Assembly: GCA_947477565.1 (NCBI GenBank)
Contig: CANJUR010000044.1
Span: 1 to 39,048, forward strand
Origin: Deltaproteobacteria bacterium
GTDB lineage: Bacteria; Myxococcota_A; Polyangia; Polyangiales; Ga0077539
Reading direction: 5' to 3'
DNA: 39,048 nucleotides
Positions 7,668 through 15,478 of the stretch are shown here, one piece after another (the stretch's first letter is position 1; each line of letters opens with the position of its first letter). Below the pieces are notes generated by a model that was not told the origin of the DNA, did not search any database, and worked only from the letters and a program-made list of their open reading frames with translations. A program made the translations under genes and the position numbers.

Positions 7668-8792
7668 GTGATCAACCTCGCCGACCCCGCCCGTGAACAT
7701 CGCCAACTTCAAGGTCCGATCGAGGAGGCCGCGCTGCGCGTACTTCGCTCCGGTGGGTACATCCTTGGCGCCGAAGTCGAGACCTTCCAGAGCGAGTTTG
7801 CCGCGTACTGCGGCGCCGCCGCATCGGTGGGTGTCTCCAATGGCTCCGACGCCATCGTCGTCGCGCTTCAGGCGCTCGGCATCGGCCCTGGCGATGAGGT
7901 CATCACCACCGCGTTCAGCTACCTCGCTACCGCAAGTGCCATCCACCGCGTCGGGGCGACGCCCGTGTTTGCCGACATCGACCTCGCCACGTTCAATCTG
8001 CACCCTGCCCGGGTCGCCGAGCGCATCACGCCGAAGACCCGCGCCATCCTTGCGGTACACCTCTTCGGGCGCGTAGCCGACACCGATGCCCTCGCGACCC
8101 TCGCTCGCGACCGCAACATTCACCTCGTCGAGGATGTCGCTCAGGCCGCAGGGGCCGAGCGTAATGGTCGCCGTACCGGCACACTGGGCGTGATCGGCTG
8201 CTTCAGTTTTTTTCCGGCCAAGCCACTCGGCTGCGCGGGCGACGGCGGCGCGTGCGTCACCAACGACCCGACGCTGGCCGAACTGATGAAGAAGGTTCGC
8301 GTGACTGGCGCTACGGCCAAAAACGTCCACGAGTTGCCTGGCGGAAACTTCCGCCTCGACCCACTGCAGGCCGCGATTCTGCGGGCGAAGCTCCCGCACT
8401 ACGAGGCTCGCATCGCTCGCCGTCGCGACCACGCAGACCGTCTGCGGGCGGCCCTCAAGGGCGTCTCCGCGGAGCTCGTACTTCCGACGGACGACCCCGA
8501 CGGCCGACACGTCTACGCGCAGTTCACGATCCGGCACCCGCGGCGCGATGCAATCTCCGCTGCACTTCGCGCCAAGGGCGTCGGGAGCGAGGTCTACTAT
8601 CCGTTGCCGATGCCTTACCAGAAGGTCTTCGCGTCGCTCGGTCACCGGCCCGGAGAGTTCCCTAACGCGGAGCGGGCGTGTGCTGAGGTGCTCTCCATCC
8701 CGGTGCACAGCGAACTCGAGGTCGCCGAGGTCGAGACCGTGGGGCACGTTCTGCGAGACGTGGTGCGGTCCGTCGAAGGCGGCGCTGCGTGA
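7668..8792 (+). CDS. wbpE: PLP-dependent sugar aminotransferase (DegT/DnrJ/EryC1, WbpE-like)
   Basis: Probably transfers an amino group from glutamate to C3 of a UDP-3-keto-uronic acid, giving the 3-amino sugar nucleotide. The protein has the DegT/DnrJ/EryC1/StrS layout: NGSDAIVVALQAL in the N-terminal third, HLVEDVAQAAGA (PLP-binding Asp), and SFFPAKPLGCAGDGG with the Schiff-base Lys at about residue 185. YYPLPMPYQ near the C-terminus is typical of the WbpE subgroup. I prefer GTG at 7668, 11 nt after AGGAGG, giving 374 residues beginning MINLADPAREH. An in-frame ATG at 7620 would add 16 residues but lacks a ribosome-binding site. The stop overlaps the next gene's GTG (GTGA). Confidence 0.9.
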   Translation: MINLADPAREHRQLQGPIEEAALRVLRSGGYILGAEVETFQSEFAAYCGAAASVGVSNGSDAIVVALQALGIGPGDEVITTAFSYLATASAIHRVGATPVFADIDLATFNLHPARVAERITPKTRAILAVHLFGRVADTDALATLARDRNIHLVEDVAQAAGAERNGRRTGTLGVIGCFSFFPAKPLGCAGDGGACVTNDPTLAELMKKVRVTGATAKNVHELPGGNFRLDPLQAAILRAKLPHYEARIARRRDHADRLRAALKGVSAELVLPTDDPDGRHVYAQFTIRHPRRDAISAALRAKGVGSEVYYPLPMPYQKVFASLGHRPGEFPNAERACAEVLSIPVHSELEVAEVETVGHVLRDVVRSVEGGAA

Positions 8793-9802
8793 GCGGAAAA
8801 GTACGCATTGGCTGCGTCGGCGCTGGCTACTGGGGGAAGAACCTGGTCCGCAACTTCGCCACCGCCGAGGGGGCAGAGCTCACCGCGATTTGTGACGCCG
8901 ACCCGAAGGTGCAGACCCGGATGCGCCGGGAATATCCGGCGACGAAGGTCACGGGCTCCTGGGAAGAGTTGCTCGCGATGAGCGACGTTGACGCAGTAGT
9001 CCTTGCGACACCCGGCTCATCGCACGCGCAACTCGCGCTGCAGGCGCTGGCCGCTGGCAAGGATGTCTTTGTCGAAAAACCCCTCGCGCAGACCGTCGCC
9101 GATGCGCGCGCGGTCACCGACGAGGCTGCGCGGCTGGGTCGCGTGCTCATGTGCGGTCACTTGATGGTCTTCCATCCGGCGTTTCAGCGGGTCGTCGAAC
9201 TGGTGCGCTCCGGCGCGCTCGGCGACGTGCTGTACATCTACGCGCAGAGGGTCAACCTCGGGAAGATTCGCACCGACGAGAACGCCCTCTGGTCCCTCGG
9301 ACCGCACGATTTCTCGATGATTTTCGAGTTGATCGCCGAGCCGATGGAGTCGGTCTCCGCCCGCGGTCACGCCTACCTCCGCCCGGGCACCGAGGACGTC
9401 GTATTCGTGAACGTGGCGTTCAAGTCCGGTGTGATGGCCAACGTGCAACTCTCGTGGCTCGATCCGCACAAGCACCGCTCGCTCACCGTGGTGGGCTCTA
9501 AGAAGATGCTGGTCTTTGACGACACGCATCCGACGGAGAAGATCCGCATCCACGACAAGGGCTTTGATCGGCCGCAGGAGTACCACACGTACGACGCGTT
9601 CCTGACGCTGCGCGACGGGGACATCCTGATCCCGAGCGTGCCGATGGAAGAGCCTCTGCGGCTCGAGGTTCGACACTTCATCGATTGCGTTCGCGACCGT
9701 ACGGCCCCACGCACGGGCGGCCCGGAGGCGTGTCGCGTTGTCGAGGCTCTCGCGGCGGCCGAGGCCTCGCTTCGGCGCGGCGGAGCCCCCATTCTTCTCT
9801 GA
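8789..9802 (+). CDS. wbpB: Gfo/Idh/MocA NAD-dependent sugar dehydrogenase (WbpB-like)
   Basis: Probably oxidises C3 of UDP-GlcNAc-uronic acid to the 3-keto form used by the neighbouring aminotransferase. The 337 residues begin with a Rossmann nucleotide-binding loop (GCVGAGYWGKNLVRNF). The family motif EKPLA follows near residues 92-96, and SLGPHDFSM in mid-protein carries the likely catalytic His. The C-terminal alpha/beta half includes WLDPHKHRSLTVVGS, typical of the WbpB/WlbA branch. The GTG start overlaps the stop of the aminotransferase gene by four bases, so the two are translationally coupled. The chemistry is expected from the three-gene context and is not proven by sequence alone. 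Confidence 0.88.
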   Translation: MSGKVRIGCVGAGYWGKNLVRNFATAEGAELTAICDADPKVQTRMRREYPATKVTGSWEELLAMSDVDAVVLATPGSSHAQLALQALAAGKDVFVEKPLAQTVADARAVTDEAARLGRVLMCGHLMVFHPAFQRVVELVRSGALGDVLYIYAQRVNLGKIRTDENALWSLGPHDFSMIFELIAEPMESVSARGHAYLRPGTEDVVFVNVAFKSGVMANVQLSWLDPHKHRSLTVVGSKKMLVFDDTHPTEKIRIHDKGFDRPQEYHTYDAFLTLRDGDILIPSVPMEEPLRLEVRHFIDCVRDRTAPRTGGPEACRVVEALAAAEASLRRGGAPILL

Positions 9803-9851
9803 CGGTCCCTCACCGTCCCCACCGATCTCCGCAGGAGGCGTCTGCAACCCA

Positions 9852-10442
9852 ATGGCTGAAACGAACCCGTCATACTACGTCCATCCGAGCGCCATCGTTG
9901 ACGAAGGCGCCACGCTCGGCGAGGGCACCAAGGTCTGGCACTTCTGCCACGTGATGGCGGGCGCGCGCATCGGCCGCCGCAGCTCTTTCGGACAGAACTG
10001 CTACGTCGGAAACCGCGTCACGGCGGGAGACAATGTCCGCGTGCAAAACAACGTGTCGCTGTACGACGGCGTGCACCTGGCGGATGACGTATTCGTGGGT
10101 CCGAGCGCGGTTTTCACCAACGTGCTCAACCCGCGGTCGGCGTTTCCACGCAAGGACGAGTATCGCGAGACCCGCGTCGGCAGGGGCGCGAGCATTGGCG
10201 CCAACGCCACGATTGTGTGCGGCCACGACATTGGCGAGGGGGCCTTCGTCGCTGCGGGCGCGGTGGTGACACGACACGTGCCGCCCTTCGCGATGGTCGG
10301 CGGGGTGCCCGCGCGCTTCATGGGCTGGATGTGCCGCTGCGGCGAGCGCCTCGACACTACGCTCAAGTGCAAGGCTTGTGAGCGAGCGTATTCCCGTGAT
10401 GGGGACGGCCTGGCGGAGCAGCCTTCGAGCACGGAAAAGTGA
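9852..10442 (+). CDS. wbpD: Hexapeptide-repeat N-acetyltransferase (WbpD-like)
   Basis: Probably acetylates the 3-amino group made by the upstream aminotransferase, giving UDP-2,3-diacetamido-2,3-dideoxy-glucuronic acid. The 196 residues start MAETNPSYYVHPSAIVDEG, followed by left-handed beta-helix repeats (VWHFCHVMAGARIG, NVRVQNNVSLYDGV, GANATIVCGHDIGEGAFV). The active-site motif NPRSAFPRKDEY matches WbpD/WlbB proteins. The C-terminus has four Cys as CxC and CxxC (CRCGERL then CKACER), a small zinc-ribbon-like tail common in this subgroup. AGGAGG lies about 13 nt before the ATG. The next gene starts 4 nt after the stop. An upstream in-frame extension to 9738 overlaps wbpB and is unlikely. 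Confidence 0.9.
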   Translation: MAETNPSYYVHPSAIVDEGATLGEGTKVWHFCHVMAGARIGRRSSFGQNCYVGNRVTAGDNVRVQNNVSLYDGVHLADDVFVGPSAVFTNVLNPRSAFPRKDEYRETRVGRGASIGANATIVCGHDIGEGAFVAAGAVVTRHVPPFAMVGGVPARFMGWMCRCGERLDTTLKCKACERAYSRDGDGLAEQPSSTEK

Positions 10443-10446
10443 TGAC

Positions 10447-12012
10447 GTGAGAGCTACGTTGGCGGTCGTTCTCATGTGCATGGCGTCGTGCTCGTCGGCA
10501 CACCCCGCGCGCCCGACCGACGTCGTAGCAGCCACTCGATACGTTCAGGCGACGGCTTGGACGGCACCTGCGGACACGCTCCTCCTCGCCGACGTGGTGC
10601 GAGCGGCTCTCGGGTCTGATGGTGCAAGGTTGGTCGTTGATCCTGCACTCACGGAGACCGCACGTGCGATCGCGCAGAGGGTCGCAAACGACGTCGCGCA
10701 TCGTCCGCCGAGCGCTCGTCTCGTGCAGCGGCTGGCCTGGCAGGCCGGCTTGACGGACCCAATTCCGAGCATCGTGACGGTGCACCGCGGAGGAGTAGGA
10801 CCGCTCGGCGACGAGACCGCGTCGGGACTGCGCGAGATTGCAGAGCAGGACCGCCCGACCCACGTGGGCGTCGCGGAGGTCGTGCACGGTGACGAGCGCT
10901 GGATGGTGATCGCGCTTTCGCGGCGTCGTCTCCGCCTGGGCGCGGTGCCGCGCCACCTGACGAGAGGCGCTCGGTTGGTGCTCGAGGGAGCTATCGAGGC
11001 GGGTCTGCGGGCACCAACGCTCTCTCTCGCGCACCCTGACGGCCGGGTAGAAGATCAGCCGCTGGGGGAGGGACCTGATTTCCTCGCGCGTGTTCCGCTC
11101 GACGTGGCGGGCGTGTGGCAGGTCGAAATCGAAGCGACGGGCTCGGAGGGCAACACCGTACTCGCGAACTTTCCAGTGTACGTGGATGCCGCTGCGCCAG
11201 AGACCCCGGACGACGAGGCGCCGGAGCAGGTCGGCGATCCCGAGGAGGTCGAAGCCTCGTTGTTCAGCATGATCAATGAGGCACGCACGCACGAACACCT
11301 GCCGCCGCTCGCTCTCCTCGCCGGGCTCACCACGGCGGCACGGTCGCACTGTCAGGACATGGCTGAGCACCACTTCGTCGCTCACAACTCTCCCTCGCAG
11401 GGCAACACCGCCGATCGACTGCAGCGCGTCGGTTTGCGCAGCGGTCTCACCCTCGAAAACGTCGCCCGTGGCTACGGCCCGCGCGAGATTTTCGAGGGAC
11501 TCATGGCCAGTCCAGGGCACCGCGCCAACATCCTCAACTCAGACGTGACTCACGTCGGCATCGGTGTGGTGCGCGGCCCGTCGGGCAACGGCCTCCTGGT
11601 CACGCAGGACTTCGTCGCCGTCGCGACCGCGATCGACATCACCGCCGCTGCGCAGTCGTTGCTTCGGGCCATCAACCTTGCGCGTCAGGGTCGCGGACTC
11701 GCCCCCCTGGAGGAGCGTCCGACGCTCACCACGGCGGCGCGCGAGGCGTCCGCGGGCTTTTTCCGCGACCCCGCGAGGACCCAGCAGCAAGCCCTCCAGG
11801 ATGCGAGCGCGCGGGTGCAGCGCGAAGGACTGCTCTACCGTCGTATCAGCGTGGCGGCGGCTTTCGGCCCACGCATCGATGGCGCCGAGCGCCTGGAGCC
11901 GTTGTTGGACGACGCGGCGCGCTTTATCGGCGTCGGTGTCGCCCAGGGAGATCACCCAGAGTCGGTGCCCAACTCGGTGTTCGTGGTCTACGTGCTCGCC
12001 GTCCCGAGATAG
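10447..12012 (+). CDS. Lipoprotein with one canonical and probably two degenerate CAP (SCP/PR1) modules
   Basis: Encodes 521 residues from GTG at 10447, directly after the wbpD stop. The N-terminus (RATLAVVLMCMASCSS) looks like a lipoprotein signal with the acylated Cys at about residue 15. Residues about 265-390 form a CAP domain: MINEARTHEHLPPL, RSHCQDMAEHHFVAHNSP, ENVARG, and SPGHRANILNSDVTHVGIG, with the His and Glu cavity residues of YkwD-type proteins. Residues about 400-521 repeat the layout (AINLARQGRGLAPL, FIGVGVAQG) without the His residues. Residues about 55-165 also look similar (VDPALTETARAIAQRVA, THVGVAEVV). A beta-rich linker lies between. An in-frame ATG at 10378 lies inside wbpD and would place about 23 residues before the signal. 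Role at the envelope unknown. Confidence 0.85.
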   Translation: MRATLAVVLMCMASCSSAHPARPTDVVAATRYVQATAWTAPADTLLLADVVRAALGSDGARLVVDPALTETARAIAQRVANDVAHRPPSARLVQRLAWQAGLTDPIPSIVTVHRGGVGPLGDETASGLREIAEQDRPTHVGVAEVVHGDERWMVIALSRRRLRLGAVPRHLTRGARLVLEGAIEAGLRAPTLSLAHPDGRVEDQPLGEGPDFLARVPLDVAGVWQVEIEATGSEGNTVLANFPVYVDAAAPETPDDEAPEQVGDPEEVEASLFSMINEARTHEHLPPLALLAGLTTAARSHCQDMAEHHFVAHNSPSQGNTADRLQRVGLRSGLTLENVARGYGPREIFEGLMASPGHRANILNSDVTHVGIGVVRGPSGNGLLVTQDFVAVATAIDITAAAQSLLRAINLARQGRGLAPLEERPTLTTAAREASAGFFRDPARTQQQALQDASARVQREGLLYRRISVAAAFGPRIDGAERLEPLLDDAARFIGVGVAQGDHPESVPNSVFVVYVLAVPR

Positions 12013-12150
12013 CCTCGCGATGCGTTCGTCGGAGATCGGAGAGCCACTCGATCACTGGAGCGCACCGAAGTGGACGCGTCGCCGGCGCTGAAGCGAACGC
12101 GTCGCGGACACTGGAACCGACAGGCCCGACGGTGGTAGACGCCGTGGCCT

Positions 12151-12870
12151 GTGGACAAGGAACTTCTCATCGCACTGCAAGCGTCGCTCGGGATCACGCT
12201 GCGTGATCCGACCTTGCTTGAGACCGCGATGACGCACCGATCTGCGGCCCACGAGGGTCGAGCGGCGCGTCGTGGGCATCGGGCCGCGGACAATGAACGG
12301 ATGGAGTTCCTCGGCGACGCAGTGCTGTCACTGTGCGTGAGTGAGTTGCTCTGGCGCCGTCTGCCGCAAGCACGGGAGGGCGAGTTGACCCGGTTGCGAG
12401 CGGCGGTGGTCAACGAGACCGCGCTCGCCCGACTGGGCACCTCACTCGGCCTCGGAGAGACACTGCGACTCGGTCGCGGGGAGGCGCTTACGGGCGGGCG
12501 CACCAAGCCATCTCTGCTGGCCGACGCGCTGGAGGCAACCCTCGCGGCAGTGTACCTGGACGGCGGTCTCGACGCCGCGCGCGCGGTGGTCGATCGACTC
12601 CTGACTCCCGAGATCGATGCCGCGCTGAGCCGCGCGACGCCGGACCTCGACGACAAGACGCGACTGCAGGAACTCTTCCAGGCGAAGCACACACTGACGC
12701 CGCACTACGAGGTCGTGCGGGCCGACGGACCGGACCACCACCGGACGTGGGAGGTCGAGATGATCGCCGATCCGTACCTCCGGACGCGCGGTGTCGGCAC
12801 GAGCAAAAAGCGCGCGGAACAAGCCGCCGCCGGTGAAGCACTTCGAACGCTCGAGGGCGGTTCGACGTGA
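12151..12870 (+). CDS. rnc: Ribonuclease III
   Basis: Cleaves double-stranded RNA in rRNA and mRNA processing. The 239 residues contain the RNase III signature NERMEFLGDAV at about 48-58 (catalytic Glu52 and Asp56). The second catalytic pair lies in LLADALEATLAAVYLDGG near residue 120. Residues 160-235 form a double-stranded RNA-binding domain (DDKTRLQELFQAKH, GVGTSKKRAEQAAAGEAL). The start is a GTG at 12151 with no strong ribosome-binding site visible, and 138 bp separate it from the CAP lipoprotein, so it may have its own promoter. The MDKELL-type start agrees with the family length. dut follows 40 bp later on the same strand. Confidence 0.96.
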   Translation: MDKELLIALQASLGITLRDPTLLETAMTHRSAAHEGRAARRGHRAADNERMEFLGDAVLSLCVSELLWRRLPQAREGELTRLRAAVVNETALARLGTSLGLGETLRLGRGEALTGGRTKPSLLADALEATLAAVYLDGGLDAARAVVDRLLTPEIDAALSRATPDLDDKTRLQELFQAKHTLTPHYEVVRADGPDHHRTWEVEMIADPYLRTRGVGTSKKRAEQAAAGEALRTLEGGST

Positions 12871-12910
12871 ACTTGACTCACGCCATCGGTGGAGACGATC
12901 CATCGGATTG

Positions 12911-13357
12911 ATGCGACTGGCCATTCAACGACTCGCCCACGCCGACGGGCTCCCGCTTCCATCTTACCAGACCATGTATTCTGCCGGCCTCGATCTCGGC
13001 GCGGCCATTCCCGAAGATCAACCGCTAACCCTGCTCCCCGGCGAGCGGGTGATCGTGCCCACGGGGTTCGTGCTCGCGGTTCCAAGTGGGCATGAAGGTC
13101 AAGTTCGCGCACGATCGGGGCGGGCGCTACGGGAAGGCCTCGCGGTGCTCAACGCCCCGGGCACCATCGACTCTGATTTTCGCGGCGAACTCTGTGTACT
13201 GCTCGTCAACCTGGGGTTCGCCCCCATCGTGATTGTGCGCGGTGACCGGATCGCCCAGGTTGTCATTGCCCCCGTGTGCCAGGTGAGCCTCGAAGAGATC
13301 GATACGATCGACCCGACGGACCGCGGCACTGGAGGGTTCGGCTCGACGGGGCGGTGA
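12911..13357 (+). CDS. dut: dUTP diphosphatase (dUTPase)
   Basis: Hydrolyses dUTP to dUMP and pyrophosphate, keeping uracil out of DNA and feeding dTMP synthesis; the active enzyme is a homotrimer. The 148 residues carry the five family motifs: SAGLDL (24-29), RARSGRA (66-72), NAPGTIDSDFRGE with the catalytic Asp (81-93), RGDRIAQ, and the glycine-rich C-terminal arm RGTGGFGSTG (138-147). I chose ATG at 12911; the frame is open further upstream to 12791, but that part overlaps rnc and does not resemble the family. No strong ribosome-binding site precedes the ATG. The gene sits between rnc and the pseudokinase gene, 34 bp before it. Confidence 0.96.
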   Translation: MRLAIQRLAHADGLPLPSYQTMYSAGLDLGAAIPEDQPLTLLPGERVIVPTGFVLAVPSGHEGQVRARSGRALREGLAVLNAPGTIDSDFRGELCVLLVNLGFAPIVIVRGDRIAQVVIAPVCQVSLEEIDTIDPTDRGTGGFGSTGR

Positions 13358-13391
13358 CCGGACGTGGTAGGTTCGTAAAACGGAAATCGCT

Positions 13392-15044
13392 GTGCCGACC
13401 CACTGTCCGTACTGCAATGCCCGCCTGGAACCCTCGGCATCTCGCTGCCCGGTTTGTAAAGCTTTGCTCGCCAACGCACGCCCGCTGCAAGCTCCGGCTC
13501 CTTCGGTGCGCCCAGGGATTTCGCCGTCGTCGGCAGCAGCCCGAATCGCGCCGTTGCGCTTGAACTTCGGTGCGCTCCCCAGCACGCACGGCGCGAGCGG
13601 CAACCAGAAGCCTGCTTCCCGCACCACACGGCCACCGCCTGCGCCCTCGACGACTCGCCCCGTTTCAAAACCGATCGCGGATGACGATGACATCGACACC
13701 CTGGCTGCTCTCACCAACCCGCAACTCCAACTTGCCGCGGGGGCGTGGCTACGCGAGCGATTCCGTCTCACCGTGCGCCTGGGCGAAGGGCTCTTCGGAA
13801 CCACCTGGCGCGCCGTCGACACCACCGGGGGTTCTGACGTTTCGGTGAAGATGATGGGGTCGCTGCTCCTTCTCAACGAGGGAGAGCGACGCGACTTTCT
13901 TGGTAAGTGCGAGATGTTCACGCGGCGCACGCTCGCCGGATGCGTGCTGCCTTCGGACGTCGTGCTGTCTCCCGGCAGCGTGGCGGTTGTCAGCCCGTTC
14001 GTGGATGGCGTTTCTCTCCGAGCGGTCTTGACCGCGCGTCGCTCCGCTGGAGTGGCGATTTCCGCAGAGGAGTCGCTGCGCATCGTCCATTCTCTGGTGC
14101 TCGCACTTCAGGCGATGCACACCGCGTCGCCCCATGGATTTCTTCGCCCTGAAGACGTGATGCTCACCGCCCGGGGACTCCTTCTCACGGACGGTATCCT
14201 GGGCGTGTGCATCCCTCCAGATCGGCTCGTAGAGCGGGTGCGCGCGGCGCAATCTCAAGCCATGCCGTATCTCGCTCCGGAGGTCCTCGCGGGGCGTCGA
14301 CCCACGGCTAGCGCTGACCTCTACGCACTCGGTGCGATGACTACAGAAATCATCGGCGGCGCAACGCCCGATCGCGGACCTGACCTGTCGACTTTCACTC
14401 CGGAGCTTCGCCGCGCAATCGCGACACTCCTTGATCGCGAGCCCGGTCGTCGCCCGGCCGGGAGCAGGATGATGCTCGACGCACTCTCAGCGATGGTTGG
14501 CCTTTCCCAGCGTCCGGCCGATCCTCCGCTTCCACTACCCGGGCAGGTTTCGCTGCGCACGCCACCCGAGGCAACTGACCCCAGTCCAGCGGCAGCGGCC
14601 CTCCCAACCATCGCGCCCCCCAACGACTCGGCGCGCGGTCCTGCGCTGGGTCGGCTCGGCAGCGCCACTGCGTCGTTGCCGCTCCTGTCCAACCAGCGTT
14701 CACCTGCTGCCATCGCCCTCTCGGGTCCGCCCCCCGATCTGGCCGTGCGGTCGGGTCCACCCGCCGGGCTCACCCTTCCGCCCCTACGTCAAACGCCTGG
14801 CCTCCCGCTAAAGGCTCGGCTGCTCCCGCCGCTCCAAGTTGCGCCCAAGCCCTCTGTGGAGCCCGAGACCGTGCAGCGCGCGGTGCCGCAACGTCTGGTC
14901 CCTGCAGCACCCGCCAGCGCAGGGACCAGCGAAGACGACATGATCGACCCGAAACTGCTTCGTGCCGCCAAGATGCTTGACGCCGAGCGACGGGTGCCTC
15001 GTCCCGAGACGTTGGATGAAATTGATCTGATCGAAGTGGATTGA
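13392..15044 (+). CDS. Zinc-ribbon protein with a Ser/Thr kinase-like domain lacking key catalytic residues (pseudokinase)
   Basis: Encodes 550 residues from GTG at 13392. The N-terminus is a small zinc ribbon with C5, C8, C19 and C22 (CPYC...CPVC), then a Ser/Pro-rich linker. Residues about 120-375 resemble a Hanks-type kinase: RLGEGLFGTTWRAVD is a glycine-loop-like segment, VSVKMM holds the ATP-anchoring Lys, and MPYLAPEVLAG is the APE motif. However, the HRDLKPEN position reads HGFLRPED, so the catalytic Asp is absent, and the DFG region reads TDGILG. The C-terminal 170 residues are Pro/Ala/Leu-rich and end in an acidic tail, ETLDEIDLIEVD. No membrane segment is seen. A scaffolding or signalling role is likely but unproven. 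It converges with trxA. Confidence 0.85.
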   Translation: MPTHCPYCNARLEPSASRCPVCKALLANARPLQAPAPSVRPGISPSSAAARIAPLRLNFGALPSTHGASGNQKPASRTTRPPPAPSTTRPVSKPIADDDDIDTLAALTNPQLQLAAGAWLRERFRLTVRLGEGLFGTTWRAVDTTGGSDVSVKMMGSLLLLNEGERRDFLGKCEMFTRRTLAGCVLPSDVVLSPGSVAVVSPFVDGVSLRAVLTARRSAGVAISAEESLRIVHSLVLALQAMHTASPHGFLRPEDVMLTARGLLLTDGILGVCIPPDRLVERVRAAQSQAMPYLAPEVLAGRRPTASADLYALGAMTTEIIGGATPDRGPDLSTFTPELRRAIATLLDREPGRRPAGSRMMLDALSAMVGLSQRPADPPLPLPGQVSLRTPPEATDPSPAAAALPTIAPPNDSARGPALGRLGSATASLPLLSNQRSPAAIALSGPPPDLAVRSGPPAGLTLPPLRQTPGLPLKARLLPPLQVAPKPSVEPETVQRAVPQRLVPAAPASAGTSEDDMIDPKLLRAAKMLDAERRVPRPETLDEIDLIEVD

Positions 15045-15064
15045 CCGGGAGAGCGGACGCGAGT

Positions 15065-15397
15065 TCAGCCCAGGTGGGATTCGAACATCGCGATGAGCTT
15101 TGACTCCGGCGCCAGGCCGACAGAGCGTCCGACCTCACGACCGCCCTTGAAAAGAATCACCGTGGGTACGCCCCGGATTTGCAGGCTTGCGGGCGTCTGC
15201 GGAGAGTCGTCGATGTCCAGCTTGGCCACCTTGAGTCGCCCAGAATAGCCGTTCGCGATCTTGTCTACGATCGGAGAGAGAGCCTTACACGGGCCACACC
15301 ACGTTGCGGTGAAGTCCAGGAGCACGGGGAGGTCGGATTTCAGGACCTCCGCATCGAAGGTCTGATCGGTTACGGTCTTAACAAGATCTGATGCCAT
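15065..15397 (-). CDS. trxA: Thioredoxin
   Basis: A cytoplasmic disulfide reductase. The 110 residues contain the active site WCGPC (Trp33, Cys34, Cys37), the conserved buried Asp in LLDFTATW, the cis-Pro loop RGVPTVILF and a terminal helix. It has no signal peptide and is close to the standard 105-110 residues of thioredoxin 1. AAGGAG lies 9 nt upstream of the ATG. It lies 81 bp downstream of the DHH-like gene on the same strand and may be its last operon member or have its own promoter. Confidence 0.95.
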   Translation of the reverse strand: MASDLVKTVTDQTFDAEVLKSDLPVLLDFTATWCGPCKALSPIVDKIANGYSGRLKVAKLDIDDSPQTPASLQIRGVPTVILFKGGREVGRSVGLAPESKLIAMFESHLG

Positions 15398-15478
15398 GAA
15401 TCTGCTCCTTCACGGACGCGACAGGTGCGCCCACTGACGATGATGAGGGGGCCACGATGGTGCTCGGCAAACCCGCTG

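Noticed and set aside
7623..8747. Long minus-strand open frame opposite wbpE
   Set aside because: The opposite strand carries the complete aminotransferase with its PLP Lys. The minus frame has no domain or signal and is an expected antisense shadow in high-GC DNA.
10363..11520. Minus-strand open frame opposite the CAP lipoprotein
   Set aside because: The plus-strand product has a lipoprotein signal and CAP motifs; this frame has neither.
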